A stretch of DNA of 64,000 bases from Streptomyces althioticus (GTDB taxonomy: Bacteria > Actinomycetota > Actinomycetes > Streptomycetales > Streptomycetaceae). Both the position numbers and the translations under genes were made by a program. This document shows positions 25,542-34,567 of the stretch, piece by piece (positions within the stretch are counted from its first letter, which is position 1; every line of letters starts with the position of its first letter). The stretch is from the NCBI GenBank assembly GCA_014649355.1, contig BMSW01000002.1, positions 186,001 through 250,000 of the forward strand, in the 5' to 3' direction. Under the pieces are notes generated by a model, which did no database searches, had not been told where the DNA came from, and was given only the letters and a program-made list of their open reading frames with translations.

Positions 25542-26172
25542 TGAGTAACAGTGCTCCTGCCCCACTGGGACGGTCAAGGGACCAGGGGCGACTAATAACC
25601 GACTAATATTCCGCGCCCTCGCCCTGCTGGGCAGTCGATGCGGGTCCTGTACGTTCTGCGCGTGAACCGGCCCGGACGAACCCCGCCGTTCCGGCCCACG
25701 GGCGTCGTACCCGGCCATCACACCGGCGCGGGCAGCGGAGTTCCCGTCTCCGTGGCCAGGGCAGCGAGCAGCCAGTCGTGGGCGGTGCCGGGCGCCGGTT
25801 CGGGTCGCGGGCCCGTCTCGGTGACGACCTCGGCCACCATGTCCCGGTACCGCGTATGTACGCGTCGACCAAGCTGTCCAGGGCCTCGCCGGGCCGTGGG
25901 TCCCGCTCCCGCCCACTGGGCCTGCAACCGTCGTACGGCCATGCTCGTCCGCCCCGACGGATACGTCGCCTGGGCGGCGGACGACGCCGGCACCGACGTC
26001 CTGGAGACCGCCCTGGCCTTCCGATATCTCACCGCCCGCTGAGCGGCGGTGCCCCGCCTCACCGCACAGGACACGGTGGGACAACCAGCCTGCTTCGCCG
26101 CCTCACATTCTTCCGGCCCGCGTCGTCATGTCGGTGAGGGCAGCGACTGGTGCCCCGGAACGGAGTGAGGAA
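25542..26172. other. Long intergenic region with gene remnants
   Basis: About 630 bp between the LacI operators and the NmrA-like gene without an intact gene. It contains the CTAAT half-sites and the 3' remnant of a flavin monooxygenase gene (25938-26042). An open minus frame at 25718-25840 encodes a 40-residue C-terminus-like stretch, but nothing identifies it. Confidence 0.5.
25938..26042 (+). pseudogene. C-terminal remnant of an aromatic FAD monooxygenase
   Basis: About 34 codons read MLVRPDGYVAWAADD with a short helix and stop. This matches the C-terminal strand found in PheA/TetX-type FAD hydroxylases (LVRPDG-x-VAWR). No upstream body is present. Confidence 0.45.
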
Positions 26173-26907
26173 ATGAAGGTTTTCATCGCCGGCGGACGCG
26201 GCCGTGTGGGGTCCCGCCTCGCGGACAACCTGGAGGCCAAGGGCATCGAGGTGGTCTCAGGAGGACTGGAGGACGGGATCGACGTGATCTCGGGCAAGGG
26301 GCTCTCCGAGGCTCTCGTCGGAGTCGACACCATCGTGAACGTCCTCAACACCCCCCGTTTTGACGCGGAGGGGGCGATCTCGTTCTTCGAGGGCGCGATC
26401 GACAACCTGACCGTGGAGGGCGAGCGGGCAGGTGTCCGCCATCACATCGTGCTCTCCATTGTCGGCGTCGGGGAAGGGGACGCGTCGGAGATCGGGTATT
26501 ACCTCGGCAAGGTGGCGCAGGAAAAGGCCGTGCGATCCGCTTCGATCCCCGCCACCATCATCCGGGCCACTCAGTTCCAGAGCTACATTCCTGTCCTTAT
26601 CGACCAGCACACCGTGGACGGGAAGGTTATCGCTCCGAGGTCCTTCATTCAGCCCGTCGAGCTTGACGAAGTCGTCGATCTGCTCGCCGAGGCCGTCACG
26701 ACGCTGGAGCCGGGGAGTGTGGTCGAGATAGCTGGACCCGACAGGTTTTACCACGACGACCTGTTCCGTGCCACTCTGGCCCATCGCGGAGACCATCGGG
26801 AGGTGGTGACCGTGGACGGCCAGGCGCCCATCGAGGCCATGGTTCCGCGGGGCGCGTACCGGACAGGCACCGTGCGGTACCCGATTGCAGGAATTCCCAC
26901 CGCCTGA
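26173..26907 (+). CDS. NmrA-like NAD(P)-dependent reductase
   Basis: 244 aa. The N-terminal Rossmann motif FIAGGRGRVGSRLADNLEAK and the middle VLSIVGVGEGDASEIGYYLG-K (Ser/Tyr/Lys region) match atypical SDR/NmrA proteins. Start ATG 26173 follows GGAGTGAGG. The ECF41 gene begins 81 bp after its stop on the same strand. ECF41 sigma factors typically control one neighbouring oxidoreductase, epimerase or carboxymuconolactone decarboxylase gene, so this is the likely target. G+C is lower here than in flanking genes. Confidence 0.87.
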   Translation: MKVFIAGGRGRVGSRLADNLEAKGIEVVSGGLEDGIDVISGKGLSEALVGVDTIVNVLNTPRFDAEGAISFFEGAIDNLTVEGERAGVRHHIVLSIVGVGEGDASEIGYYLGKVAQEKAVRSASIPATIIRATQFQSYIPVLIDQHTVDGKVIAPRSFIQPVELDEVVDLLAEAVTTLEPGSVVEIAGPDRFYHDDLFRATLAHRGDHREVVTVDGQAPIEAMVPRGAYRTGTVRYPIAGIPTA

Positions 26908-26988
26908 ATGCGACAGTGGAGAGAGGCGGGAACGTCTGACCGCCAGGCAACGGGTCAGCCGTGCCGCGCTCCCATAAGAAAGGGCCCC

Positions 26989-27954
26989 ATGCCGGAAGAT
27001 ATTCCTTTCGAATCCGCGGAGTCCGGAAAAGCCGAGCCCGATGAATCACGGGCTCTCGATTCGGTCATGGCGGAGCGGCATCGTCTGCTGTCGCTGGCCT
27101 TTCGCATGATGGGCACCCTGGCTGATGCCGAGGATGTCGTGCAAGAGACATATGTGAGGTGGTACCGCCTTGATCCCGAGGAACGCGACAAAATCGTGAC
27201 GCCCGCGGCATGGCTGATGCGAGTTGCGAGCCGCATCTCACTCGATCTGCTGGGTTCCGCGCGGGCGCGACGGGAGACGTACGTCGGGCAGTGGCTACCG
27301 GAGCCAGTTCCGGCTGACCTCTTCGCGGAAACAGCCGTTGCGCCACTGAACTCCAGCCATCTCGCTGCTGATCCGCTCGAACGTGTCACTCTCGACGATG
27401 CCGTCAGCATGGCATTGCTGACGGTCCTCGAGGCCATGACCCCAGCTGAGCGAGTGACGTTCGTGCTGCATGATGTGTTCGGTGTCCCGTTTGACGAGAT
27501 TGCTGGTGTCGTAGGCCGTTCAGCAGCAGCAACAAGGCAACTGGCGACGTCCGCGCGCCGCCACGTTCGACGAGGAAGACGCGCACAGGTTTCTTCCCAC
27601 CAGCATGATGAGGTTGTTCGGGCATTCCGTGGTGCAACTGCCGGAGGGGACATCGAGGGCCTGCTCCGCGTGTTGTCTCCAGACGTCGAACTGCGAGTGG
27701 ACGGCGGCGGCTTCGTCAATGCCGCACCTCGTGTCATCCGTGGGTCGGATCACGTAGCCAGGTGGTTCATGGGAGTGATGCGCAAGCAGCCCGCCCTCCG
27801 TTTTGAGCGACGCGACACGGCTGACGGTCTCGGATTCATCCTTCGAGACGAGGGGCGTCGGTACGGAATCGTCACCTTCGACGTCAGCGATCAGGGCGTC
27901 ACGAACGTGTGGCTGATGCTGAATCCAATGAAGCTGACAAATTGGTCACTCTGA
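26989..27954 (+). CDS. ECF41-type extracytoplasmic sigma factor with SnoaL-like domain
   Basis: 321 aa. Sigma region 2 (LLSLAFRMMGTLADAEDVVQ ETYVRW) and region 4 (FDEIAGVVGRSAAATRQLA) are followed by a NTF2/SnoaL-like domain (about 215-321). The linker motif WLPEPVP and the C-terminal DGGG are hallmarks of ECF41, in which the C-terminal domain itself acts as built-in control in place of an anti-sigma factor. ATG 26989 follows AAAGGG. The 3' end overlaps the convergent LysR pseudogene by 56 bp. The gene is less GC-rich than its neighbours, hinting at transfer. Confidence 0.9.
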   Translation: MPEDIPFESAESGKAEPDESRALDSVMAERHRLLSLAFRMMGTLADAEDVVQETYVRWYRLDPEERDKIVTPAAWLMRVASRISLDLLGSARARRETYVGQWLPEPVPADLFAETAVAPLNSSHLAADPLERVTLDDAVSMALLTVLEAMTPAERVTFVLHDVFGVPFDEIAGVVGRSAAATRQLATSARRHVRRGRRAQVSSHQHDEVVRAFRGATAGGDIEGLLRVLSPDVELRVDGGGFVNAAPRVIRGSDHVARWFMGVMRKQPALRFERRDTADGLGFILRDEGRRYGIVTFDVSDQGVTNVWLMLNPMKLTNWSL

Positions 27955-28892
27955 TACGGGTTGCGCTGCGGACCACGGCCTTGATCAACGGCTCGGTACG
28001 GTTGCTTCTCAGCCAGGCGGGGCCGGCCGTGGAGGGAGGCAGGTCCGTCACCTCGACGTAGCTGACGCCCGGGCGCGGGAAGAGGTCGCGGGCGGCGGCC
28101 GGCAGGAAACACATACCCTCGCCCCGCGCGACGAGATGGAGCAACCCCTCCACGTCCGAGGCCACCGGTCCGTAGCGGACCGGCGTGTCACCGGGCCGGG
28201 GGTCCACCGCCCAGAAGTCCCACCACACCCGCGGCACCTGGGGCGGTACGTCGATCACCGGACGGTCCGCCAACTGCGCGAGGGTGATCCGTTCCCGCTC
28301 CGCGAGCGGATCGCTCGCCGGCAGACAGGCCAACCGGTCCTCCGTGGCCAGGTGTTGCACCTCGATGCCGTCGGGTACCGGTGGCCGCAGGAAGACGACA
28401 TCGACGTCATGGCGGGACAAGGCGTCGAAGTGGTCTGCGAAGTGGAGACTGCGCACGTCGATCTGGACCTGAGGGTGCCGCGTGTGCAGCAGGCTCAGGA
28501 CGGCCCGGGTGTAGGGCATCGCTGCCTCGGCCCCGACGGTGCCCACCACGAGTCGGCCCGAGAGCCGGCGCGCCTGCGTCGAGGCGCTGTGGCTCAGCCG
28601 GTCCATGGCTGTCACCACGCCCCGCGCGTCCGCCAGCAGCACCCTCCCCTGCGGCGTGAGTTGTGACGGTCCGGCTGGAACGGTCGAACAACTGCACACC
28701 GAGGCGTCGTTCGAGGTCTTTGATCTGCTGGCTCAGTGCCGACTGCGTGATGAAGAGACGCGCTGCGGCGCGGGAGAAGTGGAGTTCCTCCGCCAGGGCG
28801 ACGAACAGCCGCAGCTGGTGGGCGCTCGGTGTCCGTGGATCGGGACCCGTCGGTGCTCCCGCCCCGGAAACCGTTCCGCCAGCAACCATCAT
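27899..28892 (-). pseudogene. LysR-family regulator broken by a frameshift
   Basis: The N-terminal HTH ([20 protein letters not shown], then [13 protein letters not shown]) is in one frame. The rest, [14 protein letters not shown] through the substrate-binding domain, is in the next. Frames join at about 28661-28664, where one extra base (AA instead of A on the coding strand) breaks the reading; without it the sequence reads [13 protein letters not shown] as in normal LysR proteins. Either a recent pseudogene or a sequence error. The full product would be about 330 aa. The tail overlaps the ECF41 gene. Confidence 0.8.
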
Positions 28893-29060
28893 GAATCCCT
28901 CATGGATCAGTTTTCATCCCGCATGGACATAAGCGATGACATGCATCGAGTGAGAGTGGAAGGCTCGATCCGAAGCGACGCCCCGTGCGACCCACCGGTT
29001 CCACGGGGTCTTCCGACCATCGCTGCGACCATCACTTTCTCGACAACCGGGGGACGGCAC

Positions 29061-29561
29061 ATGTCCATGAGAAGAGCGGTGGCGATACTCGCCGCCCTCC
29101 TGGCCGTACTGTTCAGCGCGGGCGCCGTTCATGCGTCGACGCCGCAGGCCGACCGCACGGTCCGTGCGACGCCGAGCGCATCACCCGGACTCGATGCCGC
29201 GCCTCCCGCGCCCCAGGCATCGTGCACCGCCCGCAACGTCAGCCACTACGACGCCTGGACCGGGCGCACCTGGTCGCGGGACTGGGTGTGCGGCAACCGG
29301 GCCGGAGCCCCGCTGTACGGCTGCGCCAGCTTCATCGCGGCCTGCCCGGTGATCGGCTGGATCGACACCTCGTCGAGCTGGTTCGTGTGCTGGGGCCGGG
29401 GCGCCTGGCACAACGGCGGCAACAATGTCTGGTACTACACCATGGGGGACCGCGTCGCCCCCGGTCAGGACGTCCACCATGCATGGGGATTCATCCCCGC
29501 GGTGGACGTGTGGACGTCGACCGACCCCTGGGCCGGCATGACGGAATGCAACATTCCATAG
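29061..29561 (+). CDS. Secreted Cys/Trp-rich protein, function unknown
   Basis: 166 aa. A Sec signal peptide (MRRAVAILAALLAVLFSAGA, cleavage likely after VHA) is followed by a Pro/Ala linker and a compact domain with six Cys and many Trp/Gly (CTARNVSHYDAW, CGNRAGAPLYGCASF, WFVCWGRGAWHNGGNNVWYY). I do not recognise the family. It could be a binding module that works outside the cell. It is the first of three exported proteins on the plus strand. GGGGGAC lies upstream as a loose ribosome site. Confidence 0.7.
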   Translation: MSMRRAVAILAALLAVLFSAGAVHASTPQADRTVRATPSASPGLDAAPPAPQASCTARNVSHYDAWTGRTWSRDWVCGNRAGAPLYGCASFIAACPVIGWIDTSSSWFVCWGRGAWHNGGNNVWYYTMGDRVAPGQDVHHAWGFIPAVDVWTSTDPWAGMTECNIP

Positions 29562-29719
29562 GCCGCCCGACGGCAGCTGCCAAGGCGCTCGCCCCGGGGC
29601 CGCACGCGTCCGGCACGAAGGCTCCTCGACGGGGTGTCGCCGTGCCGGACAGCACGATACCCGCCTCGGACGCCCCCCTCATCGCGTTTCCCGCATACTC
29701 GCCGAGGACCCGTCACGAC

Positions 29720-30951
29720 ATGCTCCGTATCTCACGCCACTCCCCCACGCCCTCACGCCGCACCCCTCCGCGCACGCTCGCCGCAGCCGCGGCTCTGCTC
29801 TGCTCTGCCTCGCATTCACCTGCGCGGCACTCCCGCACCCCGGTGCGGCAGCGGCGGAACCGAGGACTGCGGACGACACGCAGTCGACCGCACCGCGAAC
29901 CCCTCAGGTGCCCGCCGGCGTCACGGCCGGTGTAGCCGTGTTCGACCGGCAGACCGGCACCTTCACCGAGCAGCTCAACGCGTCGGCGACGTTCCGCTCC
30001 GCCTCCGTCGTCAAACTCCTGCTGGCTCTCGACTTCCTGTGGAACCGCAGCCCCGCCGGCATCCCGGACGCCGACCGTGCCCGGCTGGACGCCATGCTCC
30101 GCAGCAGCCAGGACAGCGCCGCCAACCACTACTGGTCGACCTACGGCGGGCCCGCGATCGCCGACCGCATGATCACGCGACTCGGACTCGTCGACACCGC
30201 GCCACCTCCGGCCGGATACGAGGGTTACTGGGGCTACACGGCGATCTCCGCCCGCGACACGGTGAAGATCTACCGCCACATCCTGGAGACGGCCCCCGGC
30301 GATGTGCGCGACTTCATCATGCAGCGTCTGCGCCAGTCGACCCGGTGCGCCTCCGACTCCTTCGACCAGCACTTCGGCATCGCCGCCGCCTTCAACCGGC
30401 CATGGGCTGTCAAGCAGGGCTGGTCGGCCTTTTCCGCGAAAGGCACCTGCGGCCCGGGCAGCGGCACCTCGACCCGTACGCAGGCCGGCTCCGCCGCCCC
30501 CGCCACGGGAGCCGCGGGCGTCGACCTGAGCCGGCCGGCGCTGCACACGACCGGCACCGTCGGGACCGGGGACCGCTCGATCGTCGCCGTCCTCACCCTG
30601 CACCCCGACGGCACCTCCTACGGCAAGGCCTACACCGACCTCGGCCGGCTGACCCGTTCCTTGAAAGTTCCCGGCGGCACGGCACCGACAGGTACGTGGT
30701 ACGGAACGTGGGGGTCGGATGTCGCGGTCCGCAACGACCCGGCGCTCGGAGACAACCTGCTGACCCGGCTCCCGGCCGGCGTGGAAGTGCTGGTGGGCTG
30801 CCAGAAGAAGGGCCAGGCCGTCTCCGTCCCGCCCTACACCAACGACTGGTGGGCGTATCTGCCGCAGTACGGAGGCTACGTCACCAACATCTACATCAGT
30901 CATCCGGACAACCAACTGCCCGACGTTCCGCTGTGCCCAGAACAGCGCTGA
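29720..30951 (+). pseudogene. Secreted serine hydrolase (class-A beta-lactamase-like), frame broken by CTCTG repeat
   Basis: The coding body (from about 29908) has the catalytic SxxK of the penicillin-recognising fold in FRSASVVKLLLALDF, a second motif around SSQDSAANHYW, and a C-terminal SH3-like part (WYGTWGSDVAVRND... ISHPDNQLP). It lacks an export signal in its own frame. ATG 29720 in another frame starts a good signal (MLRISRHSPTPSRRTPPRTL, then AAAAALLC). The two frames join exactly if one of three CTCTG units (29793-29807) is removed, giving ALLCLAFTCAALPHPGAAAA. So the gene is either phase-switched, decayed, or mis-sequenced. Confidence 0.72.
29793..29807 (+). repeat. Three tandem CTCTG units inside a signal-peptide region
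   Basis: CTCTGCTCTGCTCTG. Loss of one 5-bp unit puts the upstream ATG and the downstream hydrolase in one frame. Pentamer repeats like this are prone to slipped-strand change. Confidence 0.75.
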
Positions 30952-30980
30952 TTCCGGATGTTCCCGGAAAAGGAGTGACG

Positions 30981-31475
30981 ATGTCGCGTACCAGACGTTC
31001 CGCCTTCGCAGTGGTCGGTGCCTTCCTGTGGGTACTGGCGTCGGCCTTCGCGTCGGCCCCGGCCCACGCAGCCCCGGACACGCCCCGCGAGAACGACAGC
31101 CACATCATGATCATGCCCCCGGCGCCCCAGGAGACCGCCGCCTCCTCACGCGCCATGGCAGCCGTCTCCCCCACCGTGTCCCCGGCGGCCGACTACGTCC
31201 ACACGACGTCGGGCAACCCCGTCGAGTGCGCCTCGGGCAACCTGTGCGCCGGCGTATGGGACCCCGCCGTGGGCAAGTACAAGGTCTTATTCCTCTACCG
31301 GTGCGCCCAGTACTCCCTGTCGTACTGGAACGGCGTCGGCCAGGCCGTGAACAACCAGGTTGGGGCCGCCGCCTTCTTCTACGGCCAGAACGGACAGGTG
31401 CTGGACGTCGCCCTGCCGGAGAACAGGCCCTTCACGTACGACTGGACGCCGGTGTGGTCCATCCGCAATTGCTGA
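30981..31475 (+). CDS. Secreted protein, peptidase-inhibitor-like, unknown function
   Basis: 164 aa with a clear Sec signal (AVVGAFLWVLASAFASAPAH, then A|APD). The mature domain has four Cys and Gly/Tyr-rich repeats (VECASGNLCAGVWDPAVGKY, FLYRCAQYSLSYWNGVGQAV). This resembles the small secreted 'peptidase inhibitor family I36' proteins of actinomycetes, a tentative match. AAGGAGTG precedes ATG. It is 29 bp downstream of the hydrolase gene, followed by a terminator. The three exported genes likely form a unit. Confidence 0.72.
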   Translation: MSRTRRSAFAVVGAFLWVLASAFASAPAHAAPDTPRENDSHIMIMPPAPQETAASSRAMAAVSPTVSPAADYVHTTSGNPVECASGNLCAGVWDPAVGKYKVLFLYRCAQYSLSYWNGVGQAVNNQVGAAAFFYGQNGQVLDVALPENRPFTYDWTPVWSIRNC

Positions 31476-31626
31476 GGGACGCGCGCCGGCCACGACCGCG
31501 AGCCTCGGCACCGGGCGCGTCGGATGCGGCGCGACCGGACTGAAGCACCCGCGGGGGTACCGACCACCGACACGGTCCGGTCCTGTCGCCATGCGCAGGG
31601 CCCCGGCCGCCCCCGCTCAGCTCGAC

Positions 31627-31666
31627 AGAGCGGCCCCTGCACCCGTCACGGGGCAGGGGCCGCTCT
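31627..31666 (+). terminator. Strong hairpin terminator
   Basis: AGAGCGGCCCCTGC (31627-31640) pairs perfectly with 31653-31666 around a 12-nt loop, 150 bp after the secreted-protein gene. Confidence 0.8.
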
Positions 31667-31859
31667 CTGGCGCCCGCTCGGCGGCATCACTACTCGGGCG
31701 GACACTGGAGCGTCTCGGAGCCGTGGACGACAAGAGCGTCGTGGATACCGGCGGCGTTGCCGCCGTGGGAAGCCGTGGAAATCGGACAAAGGAGCCAAGG
31801 GTGGTGGCCTCCTGTCTGGCCGGTCCGGTCTGTTCCGCCCTGTCAGACTCCAGGAGGGG
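31667..31859 (+). promoter_or_regulatory. Presumed promoter region of the cis-prenyltransferase unit
   Basis: 193 bp without genes before the leader ORF. No clear promoter consensus was recognised. Confidence 0.3.
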
Positions 31860-31910
31860 ATGCGCCGGTGGGGTGTGGATGAGGCGCCTGGTGAGACGGG
31901 GTGGGTGTGA
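31860..31910 (+). CDS. 16-codon leader ORF upstream of the cis-prenyltransferase
   Basis: ATG 31860 follows a near-perfect CAGGAGGGG ribosome site and encodes MRRWGVDEAPGETGWV. Its TGA overlaps the prenyltransferase GTG start (GTGA, 31907-31910). The main gene lacks a good ribosome site of its own, so this short ORF probably delivers ribosomes to it. No attenuation-type codon run is visible. Confidence 0.55.
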   Translation: MRRWGVDEAPGETGWV

Positions 31911-32785
31911 CCGAGCGCGGTACGGCCGAGCGCGCCGTTCCGGATGGGACGGGGCCGGCCACGAGAGGCCACGGCATTCCGCGCGCACGCGCGGCGACGG
32001 GGGACGGGCCGGGTGGGCGACGGTGCGGAGACGGCACCGACGGGCAGCGGCAAGGCGACCGGGCGGCGCGTGAGGTGCCACGGCATGTGGCGTGCGTGAT
32101 GGACGGCAACGGCCGCTGGGCACAGCGGCGTTCGCTTCCCCGCACAGCGGGGCACCAGGCCGCTGAGACCACTGTCATCGACATCATCGAGGCGGCCCGT
32201 GCAGCCGGGGTGGAGTGGCTCAGTCTGTATGCCTTCTCCACCGAGAACTGGAGCCGTCCTGGCACGGAGGTCGACTTCCTGATGGGTCTGGTCCGCCGGG
32301 TCGTGCGCAAGCACGCGCCGTTGCTGCTGGCCCGGGGCATCCGCTGCCGTTTCCTGGGGGTCGCCGACTCGCGTGTCCCCCGTGAGCTGGCCCAGGATTT
32401 CGAGGACCTGGCGACGCTGACCGCCGACAACCGGGGGATGACGCTGACCGTGGCCTTCGACCACGGCGGGCGCCGGGACATCGTGGAGGCCGCCAGGTCG
32501 CTGATCCGCAGCCGGACACCCGCGGACGAGGTCACCGAACAGCTCTTCGCGGACCACCTGCCGTTCCCCGACACCCCCGACGTCGACCTGGTCATCCGCA
32601 CCTCCGGCGAGCAGCGCATCTCCAACTTCATGCTCTGGCAGGTCGCCTACGCCGAGTGGGTCTTCCCCGAGGCGCTCTGGCCGGACTTCCGGGCCCCCGA
32701 CTTTCTCGCCTGCCTGCATACCTACCGGCGCCGCGACCGCCGTTTCGGCGGTGTACCGCCCCGCACGATGGGAGACCCCTCATGA
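31907..32785 (+). CDS. Undecaprenyl-diphosphate-synthase-like cis-prenyltransferase
   Basis: 292 aa. Residues about 1-60 are a non-conserved Arg/Gly-rich extension. The core has MDGNGRWAQRR (from residue 65, catalytic Asp), RTAGHQAAE, LYAFSTENWSRP and RTSGEQRISNFMLWQ, all required for cis-1,4 chain elongation of farnesyl diphosphate. The usual NYGGR near the middle is FDHGGR. Cells already have a housekeeping UppS, so this is an extra copy. GTG 31907 is chosen because it overlaps the leader ORF. Its stop overlaps the DUF2236 start (ATGA). The pair is probably a dedicated pathway that makes and then oxidises a prenyl chain; the product is unknown. Confidence 0.88.
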   Translation: MTERGTAERAVPDGTGPATRGHGIPRARAATGDGPGGRRCGDGTDGQRQGDRAAREVPRHVACVMDGNGRWAQRRSLPRTAGHQAAETTVIDIIEAARAAGVEWLSLYAFSTENWSRPGTEVDFLMGLVRRVVRKHAPLLLARGIRCRFLGVADSRVPRELAQDFEDLATLTADNRGMTLTVAFDHGGRRDIVEAARSLIRSRTPADEVTEQLFADHLPFPDTPDVDLVIRTSGEQRISNFMLWQVAYAEWVFPEALWPDFRAPDFLACLHTYRRRDRRFGGVPPRTMGDPS

Positions 32786-34239
32786 CCACCACGGGAACGG
32801 CCGGCGAGACGCCCCTGTTCGGCCCGGATTCACGGTTCAGCGCCTTCTTCGACGACCCGCGCTGGGCGCTGGCCATCATCCGTGCCACCGTGCTGGAGGC
32901 CGCGCACCCGCAGATCGGTGCGGCCCTCGTCGACAACTCCACGTTCGTTGCCCACCCGTGGCGCCGACTGCGCAATACCTTCCTGAGCATGCGGCGCATG
33001 TTCGGTGCCGACCCGGCGGTTCGGGAGCGGGAGGCCGCCCGGCTCAACAGGCTGCACGCCCGCATGAGCGGCTCCGATTACCGCGGCCGTGCCTACGACG
33101 CGATGGACCGGGCGACCCGGGCCTGGGTGGTCGCCACTCTCTTCGAGAGCGCCGTCACCATGTGCCGGCTCAGCGGTCAGCCGCTCGACCAGGACACCAT
33201 GGAGCGGATGTACGCCGAGTACCGATCGTTCCTCGCCGCCCTCGACGGCGACGTCTCGGAACTCCCCGAGGATCTGGACGACTTCTGGCGGTACTTCGAC
33301 CGGGTCGTCGAGGACGAACTGGAGAACACCGAGGCGGCCCGCGTCATCCTCTACCGGCTCTTCGACCACCTGCCTGCCCCGGCACTGCTGGACGGGGCAC
33401 CGACGCTGTGGGCGGCCGGCCGGGCCGTCGTCGGCCCGCTGCTGGGCGCGATCACCGTCGCCTCGCTGCCCGAGTCGTACCGGCGCCGGGCCGGCTTGCC
33501 GGAGATGCCCGGCGCCTCGACTCTCATGCAGGGCGCCTACTGCGCCGCCGGACTGGCCCGCTTCCTGCCCGAGGGCTGGATCAACGCCGAAAGCATCGTC
33601 GAGGCCCTCTCCCTGTCACCCGACGGTGACGATCCTCGGGCACGGACCGTGGCCGCCCTGGCCGCCCGCATGAAGCGGGCCTCGGCTCTGCTGCGCCTCC
33701 TCACACCACTGAGCGGCGTCCTCCACCCGGATCCGGCGCCCTCAGCCGGCGTGGGAGAGAGCCGGCGTTCGGCGGAGGAGTTCTTCCGCAAAGTGCTGGA
33801 CCAGACCGGGGACGGCCATCTCGACTGGCCCGACCTCGCCGCCATGGCCCGCGAACTCTGCACCCGCCTCGACCTGGACGAACCCGAGGAGACCCGGCTC
33901 TACGACGCCTTCGCCGCGTGGTGGCGCGAACTGCAGGCGGCCCTCGACACGGACGGCGACGGCCGCGTCAGCGCCGAGGAGTATGCCACCGCCGTCCCCT
34001 CCCTCGCCGGACCCGCGCTCATCCGCGTCGCCGAGGTCCTCTTCGACGCCACCGACAAGGACGGCAACGGAACCATCGACGCCGACGAGTACCGGACCCT
34101 CTTCCGCACCGCCTTCCACCGCGACCTCACCACCACGGACGGCGTCTACAGCCAAAGCGCCTTCGTGAGCGACTTTCTCTCCTTCATGTCGGGCCGCCGT
34201 ACGAACACCGCGTACGACCCCCTTCTCGCCGACGCCTAG
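32782..34239 (+). CDS. DUF2236 (MpaB/Lcp-like oxygenase family) fused to EF-hand domain
   Basis: 485 aa. Residues about 1-300 match DUF2236 (EAAHPQIGAALVDNSTFVAH, RLNRLHARMSG, YRGRAYDAMDRATRAWVVAT), the fold of latex-clearing protein Lcp and of MpaB', which cleaves an isoprenoid side chain. A heme-ligand His cannot be fixed by eye. Residues about 330-470 carry Ca2+-binding EF-hands: DTDGDGRVSAEEY and DKDGNGTIDADEY are canonical, DQTGDGHLDWPDL is degenerate, much like calerythrin. No signal peptide. The start overlaps the cis-prenyltransferase stop by 4 bases, so one pathway is likely. Calcium control of an isoprenoid oxygenase would be unusual. Confidence 0.82.
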   Translation: MTTTGTAGETPLFGPDSRFSAFFDDPRWALAIIRATVLEAAHPQIGAALVDNSTFVAHPWRRLRNTFLSMRRMFGADPAVREREAARLNRLHARMSGSDYRGRAYDAMDRATRAWVVATLFESAVTMCRLSGQPLDQDTMERMYAEYRSFLAALDGDVSELPEDLDDFWRYFDRVVEDELENTEAARVILYRLFDHLPAPALLDGAPTLWAAGRAVVGPLLGAITVASLPESYRRRAGLPEMPGASTLMQGAYCAAGLARFLPEGWINAESIVEALSLSPDGDDPRARTVAALAARMKRASALLRLLTPLSGVLHPDPAPSAGVGESRRSAEEFFRKVLDQTGDGHLDWPDLAAMARELCTRLDLDEPEETRLYDAFAAWWRELQAALDTDGDGRVSAEEYATAVPSLAGPALIRVAEVLFDATDKDGNGTIDADEYRTLFRTAFHRDLTTTDGVYSQSAFVSDFLSFMSGRRTNTAYDPLLADA

Positions 34240-34567
34240 AGCAGGTCTCCGCACAGGGCCTCGTCAGGATCCGGCACCGTCGACGAGGAGGGCCGTCCGG
34301 CCCGGGACCGCGGAGGAGAGAGGAGGTCATCTGTCACGCCTGCGGCGAAGAGAAGAGCCATCAGGTGTCGATGGGCGGCGGCAACCGCAGACGACGTCAG
34401 CCAACTGGTGCCGCTGCCGGCCGTGATCCCGGCCGTGGCCGGCGTCTCGGCCGACCGCGCAGGCAGCCCGCCATGCTCGCACGATGCACGACCTGCGGGT
34501 CAGTGTCCGGTGGTGCAGCGCTGACGGCTATGCGCGAGCCGCCCTCCAGCCGAAATCCGTCGCCTGG
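34240..34567. other. Noncoding stretch between convergent genes
   Basis: 328 bp between the DUF2236 and MarR 3' ends. I see nothing convincing in it. Confidence 0.3.

Noticed and set aside
25718..26074. 118-codon minus-strand frame
   Set aside because: Only its last 40 residues look protein-like, and no start or family supports a gene.
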